Shown: positions 1-7,360 of the stretch, piece after piece
How the letters are laid out: each line of letters opens with the position of its first letter
Position numbering within the stretch: the stretch's first letter is position 1
Origin: CAG-877 sp045627525
Lineage (GTDB): Bacteria; Bacillota_I; Bacilli_A; RF39; UBA660
Length of the DNA stretch: 18,130 nt
NCBI GenBank assembly: GCA_045627525.1
Contig: JAZQNW010000004.1
Location: 1-18,130, forward strand
Direction of reading: 5' to 3'
Notes under the pieces: generated by a model
The model's database searches: none
The model's input: the letters and a program-made list of their open reading frames with translations, nothing else
What the model was told of the DNA's origin: nothing
Made by a program: the position numbers and the translations under genes

Positions 1-1949
1 ATATTGCAGAAAAACGTGTTCCTCAAGATGGACGTTGCAACGTTCGTATAAATGATAAGGATATTGATTTGCGTGTATCTTCTTTACCAACAAATTATGG
101 TGAAAAAATCGTTATACGTTTCTTAGAGAAATCTGAATCATTATTATCAACAAGCGGTATTGGTCTACAAGGACAACACTTAGATGATTACAACAACCTA
201 CTAGCTAATACTAATGGTGTTATCTTGATTTCTGGTCCTACAGGTTCAGGTAAATCAACAACCATGTATACAATGATTTCTCAATTAAATAAAGAAGATG
301 TTAACTTAATAACATTAGAAGATCCTATTGAATATAACATTGATGGTGTTAACCAAGTTCAAGTTAATGATAAAGTTGGTTTAACATTCGCTGAAGGATT
401 AAGATCAATCCTAAGACAAGACCCTGATATCGTATCGGTTGGTGAAATTAGAGATGGTGAAACAGCTGAAATTGCAATGCGTGCAGCCATCACTGGTCAC
501 TTAGTTTTATCAACAATCCACACCAACAACTCATTAGCAACAATCGAACGTCTATTAGACATGGATGTTGAACGTTATTTATTATCAACAGCACTTACTG
601 GAATTATTTCTCAAAGACTTGCAAAACAATTATGTAAAACTTGTCGTGTTGAAAGAGAAACAACTCCATATGAAAAGAAAGTATTTAAAAAATATATGAA
701 CCGTGATGTAGCAAGAATTTACGATGCTGATCCAAAAGGATGTGAACATTGTCGTAAAGGTTACAAAGGACGTGTTGCTATTCAAGAAGTACTTGAACTT
801 GATGAAGAAATAAGAAATGCTTTAAATAATACTAAGCTTTCAAAAGATGAATTAGCTGACATGGTATACACTAATAAAACTATAACAATGTTACAAGATG
901 CATTAGGAAAATGTATTGCTGGACTTACAAGCTTTGAAGAAGTTTACCGTGTAATTGAAATCGAAGCTGAACCTGGTGATGATGTTAGTGCTTCATTAAC
1001 TAAATCTATTGATGATGTTGAAGTAGATACTACTACTCCAGCAAAAAAAGATGACAAAAAAGAAGATAATACTAAAGAAGAAAATAAAGAAGATGCTCCA
1101 CCAGTTGCTGAGCAAACTTTACCTGATGTAGTTATGGCAAAACCTGAAGCAAAAAAAGAACCAGTTGAGAAAAAAGAAGAAGAACAAAAACCAACTGAAC
1201 AAGTTTTACCAGATATAGCTATAAAAATGGTTCAAGCACCTGAAGCAAAAAAAGCAGCACCAGAAAAACAACCAGAACAAGAAAATGATATGTTAAATAA
1301 ATCTAAATATGATATAGAACCAGAACATGTTCCAGAGCCAGCAATATCTAGTGTCATGGAAAAAGAAATTCCTGAATTAAATTTAAAAATTAAAGGTGAT
1401 AAAGCTCCCGTTACTCAAATGAAAGTTTCGCCATTAGCACAAGAGGAAAAAGAATTTGAAGAAAAAGACAAAGTATTAGCACCTGATGTAAATAAAATTA
1501 CTAAAGCTACAGATTTAGGTAATACTGAGAAAAAATTAGAAAACACACCATTAATGCCAAGCATTAATAATGAAAAGCCATCAATTGGCAATAATCAAAA
1601 AGTAGTTTTACCAGTAAAAAATCCTGAATTATATAAAGAAAATGAAAAAACTACAGCACCAATTAATCAGCAACAACCTGTAAAAGTTCAGGTACCTATA
1701 TCTAATGTAGCAACACCTACTGCTCCAAAGCCTCAACAAGTACAACCTGTAGTTACAAATCCAACAATTCAAAATAATCAAGCTGCAAAACCAGCTGTAA
1801 TTCCTACAATAACACCTAATGAACCTGCTAAAACTACAATTGTTAGTCAAGCTCAAACAACAAATGCCATTCCACAAATCGTAACTACACCTACTGTGAC
1901 TCCAACACAACCAGTAATAACAAATCAAAATATAAATCAAGGAAATTAA
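1..1949 (+). CDS. pilB: PilB/GspE-type pilus or secretion assembly ATPase with long low-complexity C-terminal tail; 5' end outside the window
   Basis: This is a cytoplasmic hexameric ATPase that would power assembly of a type IV pilus or type II secretion pseudopilus. The frame is open to the left edge: codons from base 3 encode the family segment AEKRVPQDGR and then DLRVSSLPTNYGEK, so the TTG at 69 is not the start and the N-terminal domain is missing only because the window begins here. Seen in order: Walker A GPTGSGKS (234-257), an Asp box after LEDPIEY, Walker B-like region LRQDPDIVSVGEIRD, the His box STIHTNN, and a zinc-binding CxxC...CxxC pair (codons near 633-644 and 741-752) typical of PilB/GspE. 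The ATPase core ends near base 968. About 325 residues then follow that no PilB or GspE normally carries: first Lys/Glu/Asp-rich, then Pro/Thr/Gln/Asn-rich. It is the only plus-strand gene. PilB versus GspE cannot be separated here. Confidence 0.9.
   Translation, partial: IAEKRVPQDGRCNVRINDKDIDLRVSSLPTNYGEKIVIRFLEKSESLLSTSGIGLQGQHLDDYNNLLANTNGVILISGPTGSGKSTTMYTMISQLNKEDVNLITLEDPIEYNIDGVNQVQVNDKVGLTFAEGLRSILRQDPDIVSVGEIRDGETAEIAMRAAITGHLVLSTIHTNNSLATIERLLDMDVERYLLSTALTGIISQRLAKQLCKTCRVERETTPYEKKVFKKYMNRDVARIYDADPKGCEHCRKGYKGRVAIQEVLELDEEIRNALNNTKLSKDELADMVYTNKTITMLQDALGKCIAGLTSFEEVYRVIEIEAEPGDDVSASLTKSIDDVEVDTTTPAKKDDKKEDNTKEENKEDAPPVAEQTLPDVVMAKPEAKKEPVEKKEEEQKPTEQVLPDIAIKMVQAPEAKKAAPEKQPEQENDMLNKSKYDIEPEHVPEPAISSVMEKEIPELNLKIKGDKAPVTQMKVSPLAQEEKEFEEKDKVLAPDVNKITKATDLGNTEKKLENTPLMPSINNEKPSIGNNQKVVLPVKNPELYKENEKTTAPINQQQPVKVQVPISNVATPTAPKPQQVQPVVTNPTIQNNQAAKPAVIPTITPNEPAKTTIVSQAQTTNAIPQIVTTPTVTPTQPVITNQNINQGN
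1110..1253 (+). repeat. imperfect duplicated motif in the pilB tail
   Basis: Two degenerate copies lie in the charged half of the tail. Copy one (1110-1157) encodes EQTLPDVVMAKPEAKK and copy two (1197-1253) encodes EQVLPDIAIKMVQAPEAKK. They share EQxLPD(V/I) and PEAKK with a short variable centre, and each is followed by a Lys/Glu/Pro run. This suggests growth of the tail by local duplication. It may equally be low-complexity drift, since the composition is strongly biased. Confidence 0.6.
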
Positions 1950-1963
1950 AATTTCCTTTTTTT
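1939..1963 (+). terminator. intrinsic terminator of pilB
   Basis: A perfect 8-bp stem AAGGAAAT/ATTTCCTT (1939-1946 with 1951-1958) with a TAAA loop runs into a T tract ending at 1963. The pilB stop codon TAA (1947-1949) forms the loop. Read on the minus strand there is no T tract, so it acts in one direction only. Confidence 0.9.
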
Positions 1964-1970
1964 GTGCAAT

Positions 1971-1992
1971 AAAAAAGACACATTTGTGTCTT
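1971..1992 (-). terminator. intrinsic terminator of tmk
   Basis: On the minus strand a 7-bp stem AAGACAC/GTGTCTT (1992-1986 with 1981-1975) with an AAAT loop is followed by a T tract (down to 1971). The tmk stop codon overlaps the first two bases of the stem. It faces the pilB terminator, and the two predicted transcript ends lie about 8 bases apart without overlapping. Confidence 0.88.
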
Positions 1993-2659
1993 ACATATTA
2001 TCAACTAAATCAAATATTTGATCATTTATATCTTCTATAGAGCGTAATTTTCCATCTTTTATACATTCAATTTTATCCCAGTTATATAACTCAGAAAGTT
2101 CAAGATATGAAGCTTCTGCATTTTTTAAATGATTAGCATCTTTTTCATTTTCATCTAAAAATTCTCTATTCTTTTTTAACTCAATTGAATATTCATATGG
2201 TACATGTAAAAATATTGTTTTATCAGGTTTAGGTAATTGTAATAACCAATACTCTAATTTATCAATCCATTGATACATGTTAAATCTTTCATCTTTATCT
2301 TTTATTTTACTTCCTTGATGAGCCAAATTAGAAGTAGTATATCTATCAAGTATTACTATATAACCTTTTTCTAAATATTCTAATGCCTTTGAAATATTAT
2401 ATTTTCTATCAGCAGCATAATATAAACATGAAACTTTTGGATCTACATTAGGAGCGCCCTCTGGAAAAAATCCTTCTGATATTTCTGGCTTTCCTAAATA
2501 GCAACCCCCTACAATTTTACCAGTTGGTGTATCATACATAGGAAAACTCAAATGAACACACTTTTTACCACTTTCATTTAGTCTTTTTTCTAATAACTTG
2601 GTTTGAGTTTCTTTACCAGAACAATCAGTTCCTTCAATAACAATAATTTTTCCACTCAT
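1991..2659 (-). CDS. tmk: thymidylate kinase
   Basis: Phosphorylates dTMP to dTDP with ATP in the cytoplasm, a required step of dTTP synthesis. The 222 residues open with a P-loop (GTDCSGKET, residues 10-18). They also carry the FP substrate-pocket motif (39-40), a nucleoside-binding segment YYAADRKYN (80-88) and the diagnostic DRY motif (105-107). The length is close to the family norm. The C-terminal third (EKDANHLKNAEASYLEL, then ELYNW) matches the DxxEKD...LKxxxxxY pattern of the Bacillota subgroup, not the shorter E. coli LID. The start ATG at 2659 has GAGGTGA seven bases upstream. It lies 24 bases downstream of the membrane-anchored unknown gene and so is probably cotranscribed with it. 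A deoxynucleoside kinase of the same fold is a remote alternative. Confidence 0.92.
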   Translation of the reverse strand: MSGKIIVIEGTDCSGKETQTKLLEKRLNESGKKCVHLSFPMYDTPTGKIVGGCYLGKPEISEGFFPEGAPNVDPKVSCLYYAADRKYNISKALEYLEKGYIVILDRYTTSNLAHQGSKIKDKDERFNMYQWIDKLEYWLLQLPKPDKTIFLHVPYEYSIELKKNREFLDENEKDANHLKNAEASYLELSELYNWDKIECIKDGKLRSIEDINDQIFDLVDNM

Positions 2660-2683
2660 GTAAACTCACCTCTATTGCTTTTA

Positions 2684-3286
2684 CTATTTCACACTTACTC
2701 TAAAAGATAATACTGGAGTATCTTCTGAATTATAATCTTCACTTACCCATAATTTAAGTTTGAAATTCTTAATTTTATCTTTGTTTATATTTCCCTTATA
2801 AATTATTTTATCACCATTAGAATTACAGTCAACAAAATCAACTAATGTTGGTATTTTTTTATTAAATATACCTATTGGATTATTATCATCATCTGTTAAA
2901 TAAACCTTAATATATTTTAAATCTATATTACTTGTCAATGTTTCTACTAAAACTTGATATTCCGTTTTATCATCATTTTCATTAGAAATAGAAAATTCAA
3001 AACATTCACCCTTATTGCAACTTTTTTTACCTACTTCATCACTAACAGGCAATTTAGCTGACATATTAATTACATTAGTATCATTATCACTAAAATTGAA
3101 CGATAAATAACTTGCCGTTACTGAATCTATAGAAACATTATTACGCTTTTCAAACAAAACATAACTAGTTCCTATTAATAAAATTATTATAACTGAGAGC
3201 TTAATCGAAGCAGCAATAACTCTTTTAGTATACAATTTCTTTTGTTGTTTTTTGCTTAATCTTTTCCGTTTTTTACTAGTAGCCAT
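2684..3286 (-). CDS. unknown membrane-anchored extracytoplasmic protein
   Basis: I do not recognise a named family. The 200 residues begin with a very basic stretch (Lys/Arg-rich to about residue 22), then one hydrophobic segment (about 26-46), then about 150 residues rich in Asp, Asn, Ser and beta-prone hydrophobics. This is the layout of a single-pass protein with its C-terminal domain outside the cell. Three cysteines remain outside (90, 95, 154); the first two form a CNKGEC pair that could make a small disulphide loop. The outer part ends with a beta-rich segment (LKLWVSEDY). The arrangement is reminiscent of TasA/camelysin-like beta-sandwiches, but this is inference only. The ATG at 3286 is chosen; a GTG directly before it (3289) is an equal alternative, since GAGGG sits at workable distance from both. 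It leads tmk in a two-gene unit. Confidence 0.75.
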   Translation of the reverse strand: MATSKKRKRLSKKQQKKLYTKRVIAASIKLSVIIILLIGTSYVLFEKRNNVSIDSVTASYLSFNFSDNDTNVINMSAKLPVSDEVGKKSCNKGECFEFSISNENDDKTEYQVLVETLTSNIDLKYIKVYLTDDDNNPIGIFNKKIPTLVDFVDCNSNGDKIIYKGNINKDKIKNFKLKLWVSEDYNSEDTPVLSFRVSVK

Positions 3287-3306
3287 CACATCACACCCTC
3301 TCTTTT

Positions 3307-3335
3307 AGTTTACCAAAAAAATTACCACATCTCAA
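3307..3335 (-). promoter_or_regulatory. predicted sigma-A promoter for the membrane-protein/tmk unit
   Basis: On the minus strand TTGAGA (-35, 3335-3330; 5/6 match) is followed by 17 bases and an extended -10, TGG then TAAACT (3312-3307). Transcription would begin about 10-12 bases before the GTG/ATG starts, leaving just enough leader for the GAGGG ribosome site. It lies just downstream of the HD-gene terminator. Confidence 0.6.
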
Positions 3336-3348
3336 GAAAGTCAAGTTT

Positions 3349-3384
3349 AAAAAAAGAAATAAATGTAAATTAGACACTTATTTC
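3349..3384 (-). terminator. intrinsic terminator of the lepA-hemW-HD unit
   Basis: On the minus strand an 11-bp stem with one G-U pair (3384-3374 with 3366-3356) and a 7-base loop is followed by seven T residues (3355-3349). The stop codon of the HD-domain gene (3372-3370) lies in the loop. Confidence 0.88.
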
Positions 3385-3951
3385 ATTATTTTCGTCAAAT
3401 GGTAATATAAAACATTTTTGTGTAGCAAGAAAATCGCACATATGAACAAATTTTTGATACTTTGTCTTAGGTCTTTCTAATACCTCATTACCTCTATAAT
3501 CTCTAGTAAAAGAACCCATATGTGTTTTAATAACATCCATTAAAAATTCTATTTCTTCTACTTCTAATCCCAATTTTTCCTCATTATCCATAATATAATC
3601 AGCCATTAAAAGAGGATGTTCAAATTTAGTATATTTTTCCTTTGTTACACCATATTTCAAACCATCATGCAATATAATTCCCATTAGCATCAAGTCTTTT
3701 TCATCATCAGTATATTTTTCACCAATAATTTCATCACGAAGTAATTCATACCCAAATCTAGTAGCAGCTTTACTATGACGAAGTAATCCTCCATCGCCTA
3801 AAGCATAACTAGGATGATATTTGCCTGTAGAAGATGCAGGTACTTCAAAAAAATAATCTGGCAATAATTTTATCATTTCTACTAATGCGTTTTTTATCCT
3901 ATCACTTTTAATATATGTTAATTCTTGTTTAAAATTACTAACTTTATCCAT
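3370..3951 (-). CDS. HD-domain metal-dependent phosphohydrolase, substrate unknown
   Basis: The 193-residue protein shows a complete set of HD-superfamily metal ligands: His59 in LLRHS, His95-Asp96 in ILHDGLKYG, His112 in FEHPLLMAD, His144 in IKTHMGS and Asp173 in MCDFLA. An active phosphohydrolase is therefore expected, acting on a nucleotide or other phosphoester; the sequence does not reveal which. No second domain, signal peptide or membrane segment is seen. The ATG at 3951 overlaps the end of hemW by 8 bases, and its ribosome site AGAGGG lies inside the hemW coding end, so translation is probably coupled. It is the last gene of the lepA unit. The family includes YqeK-type and nucleotide-cleaving members, but I cannot assign it to one of these. 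Confidence 0.85.
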   Translation of the reverse strand: MDKVSNFKQELTYIKSDRIKNALVEMIKLLPDYFFEVPASSTGKYHPSYALGDGGLLRHSKAATRFGYELLRDEIIGEKYTDDEKDLMLMGIILHDGLKYGVTKEKYTKFEHPLLMADYIMDNEEKLGLEVEEIEFLMDVIKTHMGSFTRDYRGNEVLERPKTKYQKFVHMCDFLATQKCFILPFDENNEISV

Positions 3952-5044
3952 AATATCCCTCTAAAAATTTAATAATAATAGAATTACTTACATACCATTT
4001 ATCATCTGGTATATAAATATTATCACCATTATCAATTAAATAACCTTCTTCAATTAATTCACTATAATTATAACATGTATCTATACTTCTTTGATACTTA
4101 TTAAAAAATTTTATTTTATCAATACCAGAACTTAATCTTAAATTTAACATAATTTCATAATTCATTACATCTAAATCACTTAATTCTTCATAATTCAAAA
4201 TATAATTATTATTAAAATATTTATTTATACTTCTAGTATTATTTATTCTTTTATTCTCTATATATGAACTTGCTCCTAGACCAAAACCATAATATTCTAA
4301 ATTATTCCAATAAATACTATTATGTCTAGAATAATAACCTTCCTTACAAAAATTACTAATTTCATAATGATTAAATGCATTATTTTTTAAACATTTACAA
4401 ATATAATTATACATTTCTAAGTCTAAATCTTCTGAAATATTTTTATATTTATTAATACTAAGTAAAGTATGATCTTCAAGTATTAAAGAATATGTAGAAA
4501 TGTGTTTAATATCTAAACTCATTATAAAATCTAAATCTTTTTTTAATATATCAATATCTTCACCAGGTAATGCATACATTAAATCAACATTAATATTACA
4601 AATTCCTATATTCTTAGCATAATTAATAATACTTATAACGTGCTTTTTATCTAAACTTCTATTTAACAAGCTCAATAATTCATTATTAGTAGTTTCAATA
4701 CCAAAACTAAGTCTATTAACTCCACACTTTTTATATAAATCCAATTTATCAAAAGTAGTACTTTCAAAATTACCTTCAATAGTAAATTCCAAATCTTTAC
4801 TTACCTTAAACTTACTAATAATTTTAAATAATTTATCAAGTTCTGCTATATCAAGTGAACTTGGTGTTCCACCACCAATATAAATAGTATCAATAATCTC
4901 ATCTTTATAAGTATTATCAATTTCTTTTTCTAAACTATCCAAATATTTATTTATAAATTTTTTATTATATAAAATTTTACAAAAATCACAGTAAGAACAA
5001 ATTCTATCACAAAAAGGAATGTGTATATATACTGATTTTATCAT
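3944..5044 (-). CDS. hemW: HemW-like radical SAM protein (heme chaperone family)
   Basis: Radical SAM enzyme family member, 366 residues. The iron-sulphur motif CDRICSYC (Cys12, Cys16, Cys19) plus Cys22 gives the CX3CX2CXXC arrangement. It is followed by the SAM-binding GGGTPSS (57-63) and, in the C-terminal half, the HemW signature RHNSIYW with the downstream GxGLGASSY. HemW proteins bind heme and pass it to acceptors; they do not have the coproporphyrinogen dehydrogenase activity of HemN, with which they are often confused in annotation. The start ATG (5044) shares the ATGA overlap with the stop of the upstream regulator gene, so it is translationally coupled. lepA followed by hemW is a long-conserved Bacillota order, here interrupted by one gene. 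Base composition is notably AT-rich even for this window (many Asn/Ile/Tyr/Lys). Confidence 0.92.
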   Translation of the reverse strand: MIKSVYIHIPFCDRICSYCDFCKILYNKKFINKYLDSLEKEIDNTYKDEIIDTIYIGGGTPSSLDIAELDKLFKIISKFKVSKDLEFTIEGNFESTTFDKLDLYKKCGVNRLSFGIETTNNELLSLLNRSLDKKHVISIINYAKNIGICNINVDLMYALPGEDIDILKKDLDFIMSLDIKHISTYSLILEDHTLLSINKYKNISEDLDLEMYNYICKCLKNNAFNHYEISNFCKEGYYSRHNSIYWNNLEYYGFGLGASSYIENKRINNTRSINKYFNNNYILNYEELSDLDVMNYEIMLNLRLSSGIDKIKFFNKYQRSIDTCYNYSELIEEGYLIDNGDNIYIPDDKWYVSNSIIIKFLEGYYG

Positions 5045-5505
5045 TTTTGATGTCCACCACTATTATTATTTAAATTCATTTTAGAATGAGATTCTAAAAT
5101 AGGTTTTATTCTTTCCTCATAATCATTTTCATTTAATTTAGGATATCTAACTGTAACATCCCTATAAGCTGTCCAATAATCAATATCAAGTTCTTTAGCA
5201 GCTTGCTCAATAGTCATATCACTATCAATTAAACTAACAACACTAACAACTCTATCTAAAACTTCAGGATCTTCTAGAGTTTTAGCTGTATTATCAGAAA
5301 TTCTTTTTTTGATATTTTCTCTTTCTTGTGGATTCAACTTCATGTATCTTTGCATATAATCATGAACAGTAGCGTTACTTATAGGATATCTACTATCACT
5401 AAAAATTTTAGCCGTTTCCCTAGTAGAAGAACCTGTCTTAACTACAAAATCACCAATTTCAAGAATTCTTATTGTTCTTTCTTCTTCTGTAAGTTTTTTT
5501 ATCAT
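5041..5505 (-). CDS. SpoIIID-like DNA-binding regulator with two tandem helix-turn-helix modules
   Basis: The 154-residue protein resembles sporulation regulator SpoIIID twice over. Module one (about residues 8-70) has EERTIRILEIGDFVV, then a helix-turn-helix around TRETAKIF...SNATVHDYMQR, comparable to SpoIIID's ERTIKIGKYIVET and KSTVHKDLTER. Module two (about 81-150) has TIEQAAKELDIDYWTAYRDV followed by RYPKLNENDYEERIKPIL, matching SpoIIID's RLPEINPDLANEVKEIL ending. SpoIIID itself is about 93 residues with a single module. The ATG at 5505 is preferred: it lies one base after the lepA stop with GGTGA six bases upstream. An in-frame ATG at 5517, overlapping lepA, has no clear ribosome site. 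It ends in a 4-base ATGA overlap with hemW. The target genes are unknown, and a sporulation role is not shown. Confidence 0.8.
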   Translation of the reverse strand: MIKKLTEEERTIRILEIGDFVVKTGSSTRETAKIFSDSRYPISNATVHDYMQRYMKLNPQERENIKKRISDNTAKTLEDPEVLDRVVSVVSLIDSDMTIEQAAKELDIDYWTAYRDVTVRYPKLNENDYEERIKPILESHSKMNLNNNSGGHQK

Positions 5506-5506
5506 A

Positions 5507-7303
5507 CTATTCACCATCCATACTTAAAACACTCATAAATGCTTCTTGAGGTAATTCAACATTACCTATTTTTTTCATTCTTTTTTTACCTTCTTTTTGT
5601 TTTTCAAGTAATTTCTTTTTTCTAGTTACATCTCCACCATAACATTTAGCTAAAACATCTTTTCTAAGAGCTTTAACTGTACTTCTAGCAATTACATGAT
5701 TACCAAGAGATGCTTGTATTGGAATTTCAAATAACTGTCTTGGAATAGACTCTTTAAGCTTTTCAACTACAGTTCTTCCCCTTTGATATGCAAAATCTTT
5801 ATGAACAATAACGCTTAAAGCATCTACCACTTCACCATTAAGTAAAATATCCATTTTTACAAGTTCACTTGGCTTATATCCAATCATCTCATAATCAAAA
5901 GATGCATAACCCTTAGTATAAGATTTCAACTTATCAAAAAAGTCATATACTATTTCTGACAAAGGTAATTCATAATGAATATTAACTCTTGTAGGATCTA
6001 TATATTCCATATCTAAATATATTCCTCTTTTTTCTTGGCAAAGTTTCATAATTGATCCAATATAATCTTTAGGAGTAAATATATTAGTTTTTATATAAGG
6101 CTCTTTAATTTCTTTAATCTTAACCTTATCAGGTAATTTATTTGGAGCATCAATCATTAATACATCTCCATTAGTTAAATCAGCTTCATAAACAACAGAT
6201 GGCGCTGTCATAATTAAATCTATATTAAATTCCCTTGTAACTCTTTCCTTAACGATATCCATATGAAGTAAACCTAAAAAACCACATCTAAATCCAAAAC
6301 CTAAAGCACTAGACGTTTCTGGTTCAAATATCAAAGAAGCATCATTAAGTTTTAATTTTTCTAAAGCTTCTCTAAGATCTTCAAACTTAGCTGTATCAAT
6401 TGGATAAACTCCACAAAAAACCATAGATTTCATAGGCTTATAACCAGGAAGCTTATCCTTAGCTGGATTATTTGCCAAAGTTATTGTATCACCAACTCTT
6501 ACATCAGAAATATTCTTAATACTAGCACAAATAAATCCAACTTCTCCAGCTAATAATTCATTCTTTTTAATTTCTTTTGGAGTATTAATATTAATAGATG
6601 TAACTTCATATATAGCATCAGTCTCCATCATCTTAATTTTGTCCCCTACTTTAATTTTACCATTAACAATTCTACTAGAAACAACAATTCCTTTATATGG
6701 ATCAAAAATACAATCAAAAATAAGGCCTTGCAATGGTAAATCTTTATCACCAGTTGGAGCAGGAATTTTTTCTATTACTGCTTCTACTAATTCTTTAACG
6801 CCAGTACCCTTCTTAGCACTAGTTAAAATAATTTCTTCCCTAGAAAAACCAATTAATTCTAATTCACTAATTACCTTATCTACATCAGCAGAAGGTAAAT
6901 CTATTTTATTAATAACAGGAATGATAGTTAAATTATTTTCAATAGCTAAATATAAATTAGCTAAAGTTTGAGCTTCAATTCCTTGAGCAGCATCAACAAC
7001 CAAAATAGCACCTTCACATGCGGCTAAACTTCTAGAAACTTCATATGAAAAATCAACATGCCCAGGAGTATCTATCAAATGTAAATAATAATCTTCATTT
7101 TTATAATTATAAGTCAATTGAACAGCATTTAATTTTATTGTTATTCCTCTTTCTCTTTCCAATTCCATAGAGTCTAACATTTGTTCTTTTAATTCTCGTT
7201 TTTCAATTGCTCCAGTTACTTCTAATATTCTATCAGCTAATGTACTCTTACCATGATCAATATGAGCAATAATACAAAAATTTCTAATATTTGACTGTTT
7301 CAT
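5507..7303 (-). CDS. lepA: elongation factor 4 (LepA), ribosome back-translocase GTPase
   Basis: Translational GTPase that binds stalled or mistranslocated ribosomes and also assists initiation and 30S biogenesis. All G motifs are intact: AHIDHGKST (13-21), DTPGH (78-82) and NKID (132-135). The family-specific C-terminal domain is complete, with LAKCYGGDVTRKKKLLEKQK and the ending PQEAFMSVL. At 598 residues the length is normal. The start at 7303 (MKQSNIRNFCIIAHIDHG) is chosen because it aligns with other LepA proteins and has TTGGAG seven bases upstream; the reading frame extends seven codons further without a ribosome site. It is the first gene of the unit lepA, SpoIIID-like, hemW, HD-domain. 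Confidence 0.97.
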   Translation of the reverse strand: MKQSNIRNFCIIAHIDHGKSTLADRILEVTGAIEKRELKEQMLDSMELERERGITIKLNAVQLTYNYKNEDYYLHLIDTPGHVDFSYEVSRSLAACEGAILVVDAAQGIEAQTLANLYLAIENNLTIIPVINKIDLPSADVDKVISELELIGFSREEIILTSAKKGTGVKELVEAVIEKIPAPTGDKDLPLQGLIFDCIFDPYKGIVVSSRIVNGKIKVGDKIKMMETDAIYEVTSININTPKEIKKNELLAGEVGFICASIKNISDVRVGDTITLANNPAKDKLPGYKPMKSMVFCGVYPIDTAKFEDLREALEKLKLNDASLIFEPETSSALGFGFRCGFLGLLHMDIVKERVTREFNIDLIMTAPSVVYEADLTNGDVLMIDAPNKLPDKVKIKEIKEPYIKTNIFTPKDYIGSIMKLCQEKRGIYLDMEYIDPTRVNIHYELPLSEIVYDFFDKLKSYTKGYASFDYEMIGYKPSELVKMDILLNGEVVDALSVIVHKDFAYQRGRTVVEKLKESIPRQLFEIPIQASLGNHVIARSTVKALRKDVLAKCYGGDVTRKKKLLEKQKEGKKRMKKIGNVELPQEAFMSVLSMDGE

Positions 7304-7323
7304 AAAACCACTCCAATATATCA

Positions 7324-7332
7324 ATTATATCA
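7324..7332 (-). promoter_or_regulatory. predicted extended -10 promoter of lepA
   Basis: On the minus strand TGA-TATAAT forms a perfect extended -10. No good -35 is seen: the 17-base position falls inside the terminator hairpin of the upstream TPM gene. The start point would lie about 12-14 bases before the ATG, leaving room for the TTGGAG ribosome site. Confidence 0.5.
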
Positions 7333-7360
7333 AAAAAAAAAGAATATTACTATTCTTTTT
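7332..7360 (-). terminator. intrinsic terminator of the zinc-ribbon/TPM unit
   Basis: On the minus strand a 10-bp AT-rich stem AAAAAGAATA/TATTCTTTTT (7360-7351 with 7346-7337) with a GTAA loop runs into a T tract that ends at 7332. The TPM gene stop TAA (7361-7359) overlaps the base of the stem. The T tract directly abuts the TGATATAAT element of lepA. Confidence 0.85.

Noticed and set aside
69..71. TTG as the start of the pilus ATPase
   Set aside because: The frame is open to base 3 and upstream codons match the conserved PilB segment before it, so this TTG is an internal leucine and the gene is cut by the window edge.
1629..1940. 103-residue minus-strand reading frame opposite the pilB tail
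   Set aside because: It is Cys/Tyr/Trp-rich translation of the reverse of a Pro/Thr/Gln repeat-like stretch, with no ribosome site or family resemblance; a shadow frame.
6639..6971. 110-residue plus-strand frame inside lepA
   Set aside because: It is antisense to the highly conserved LepA G and second domains with no ribosome site; a shadow of lepA codon usage.
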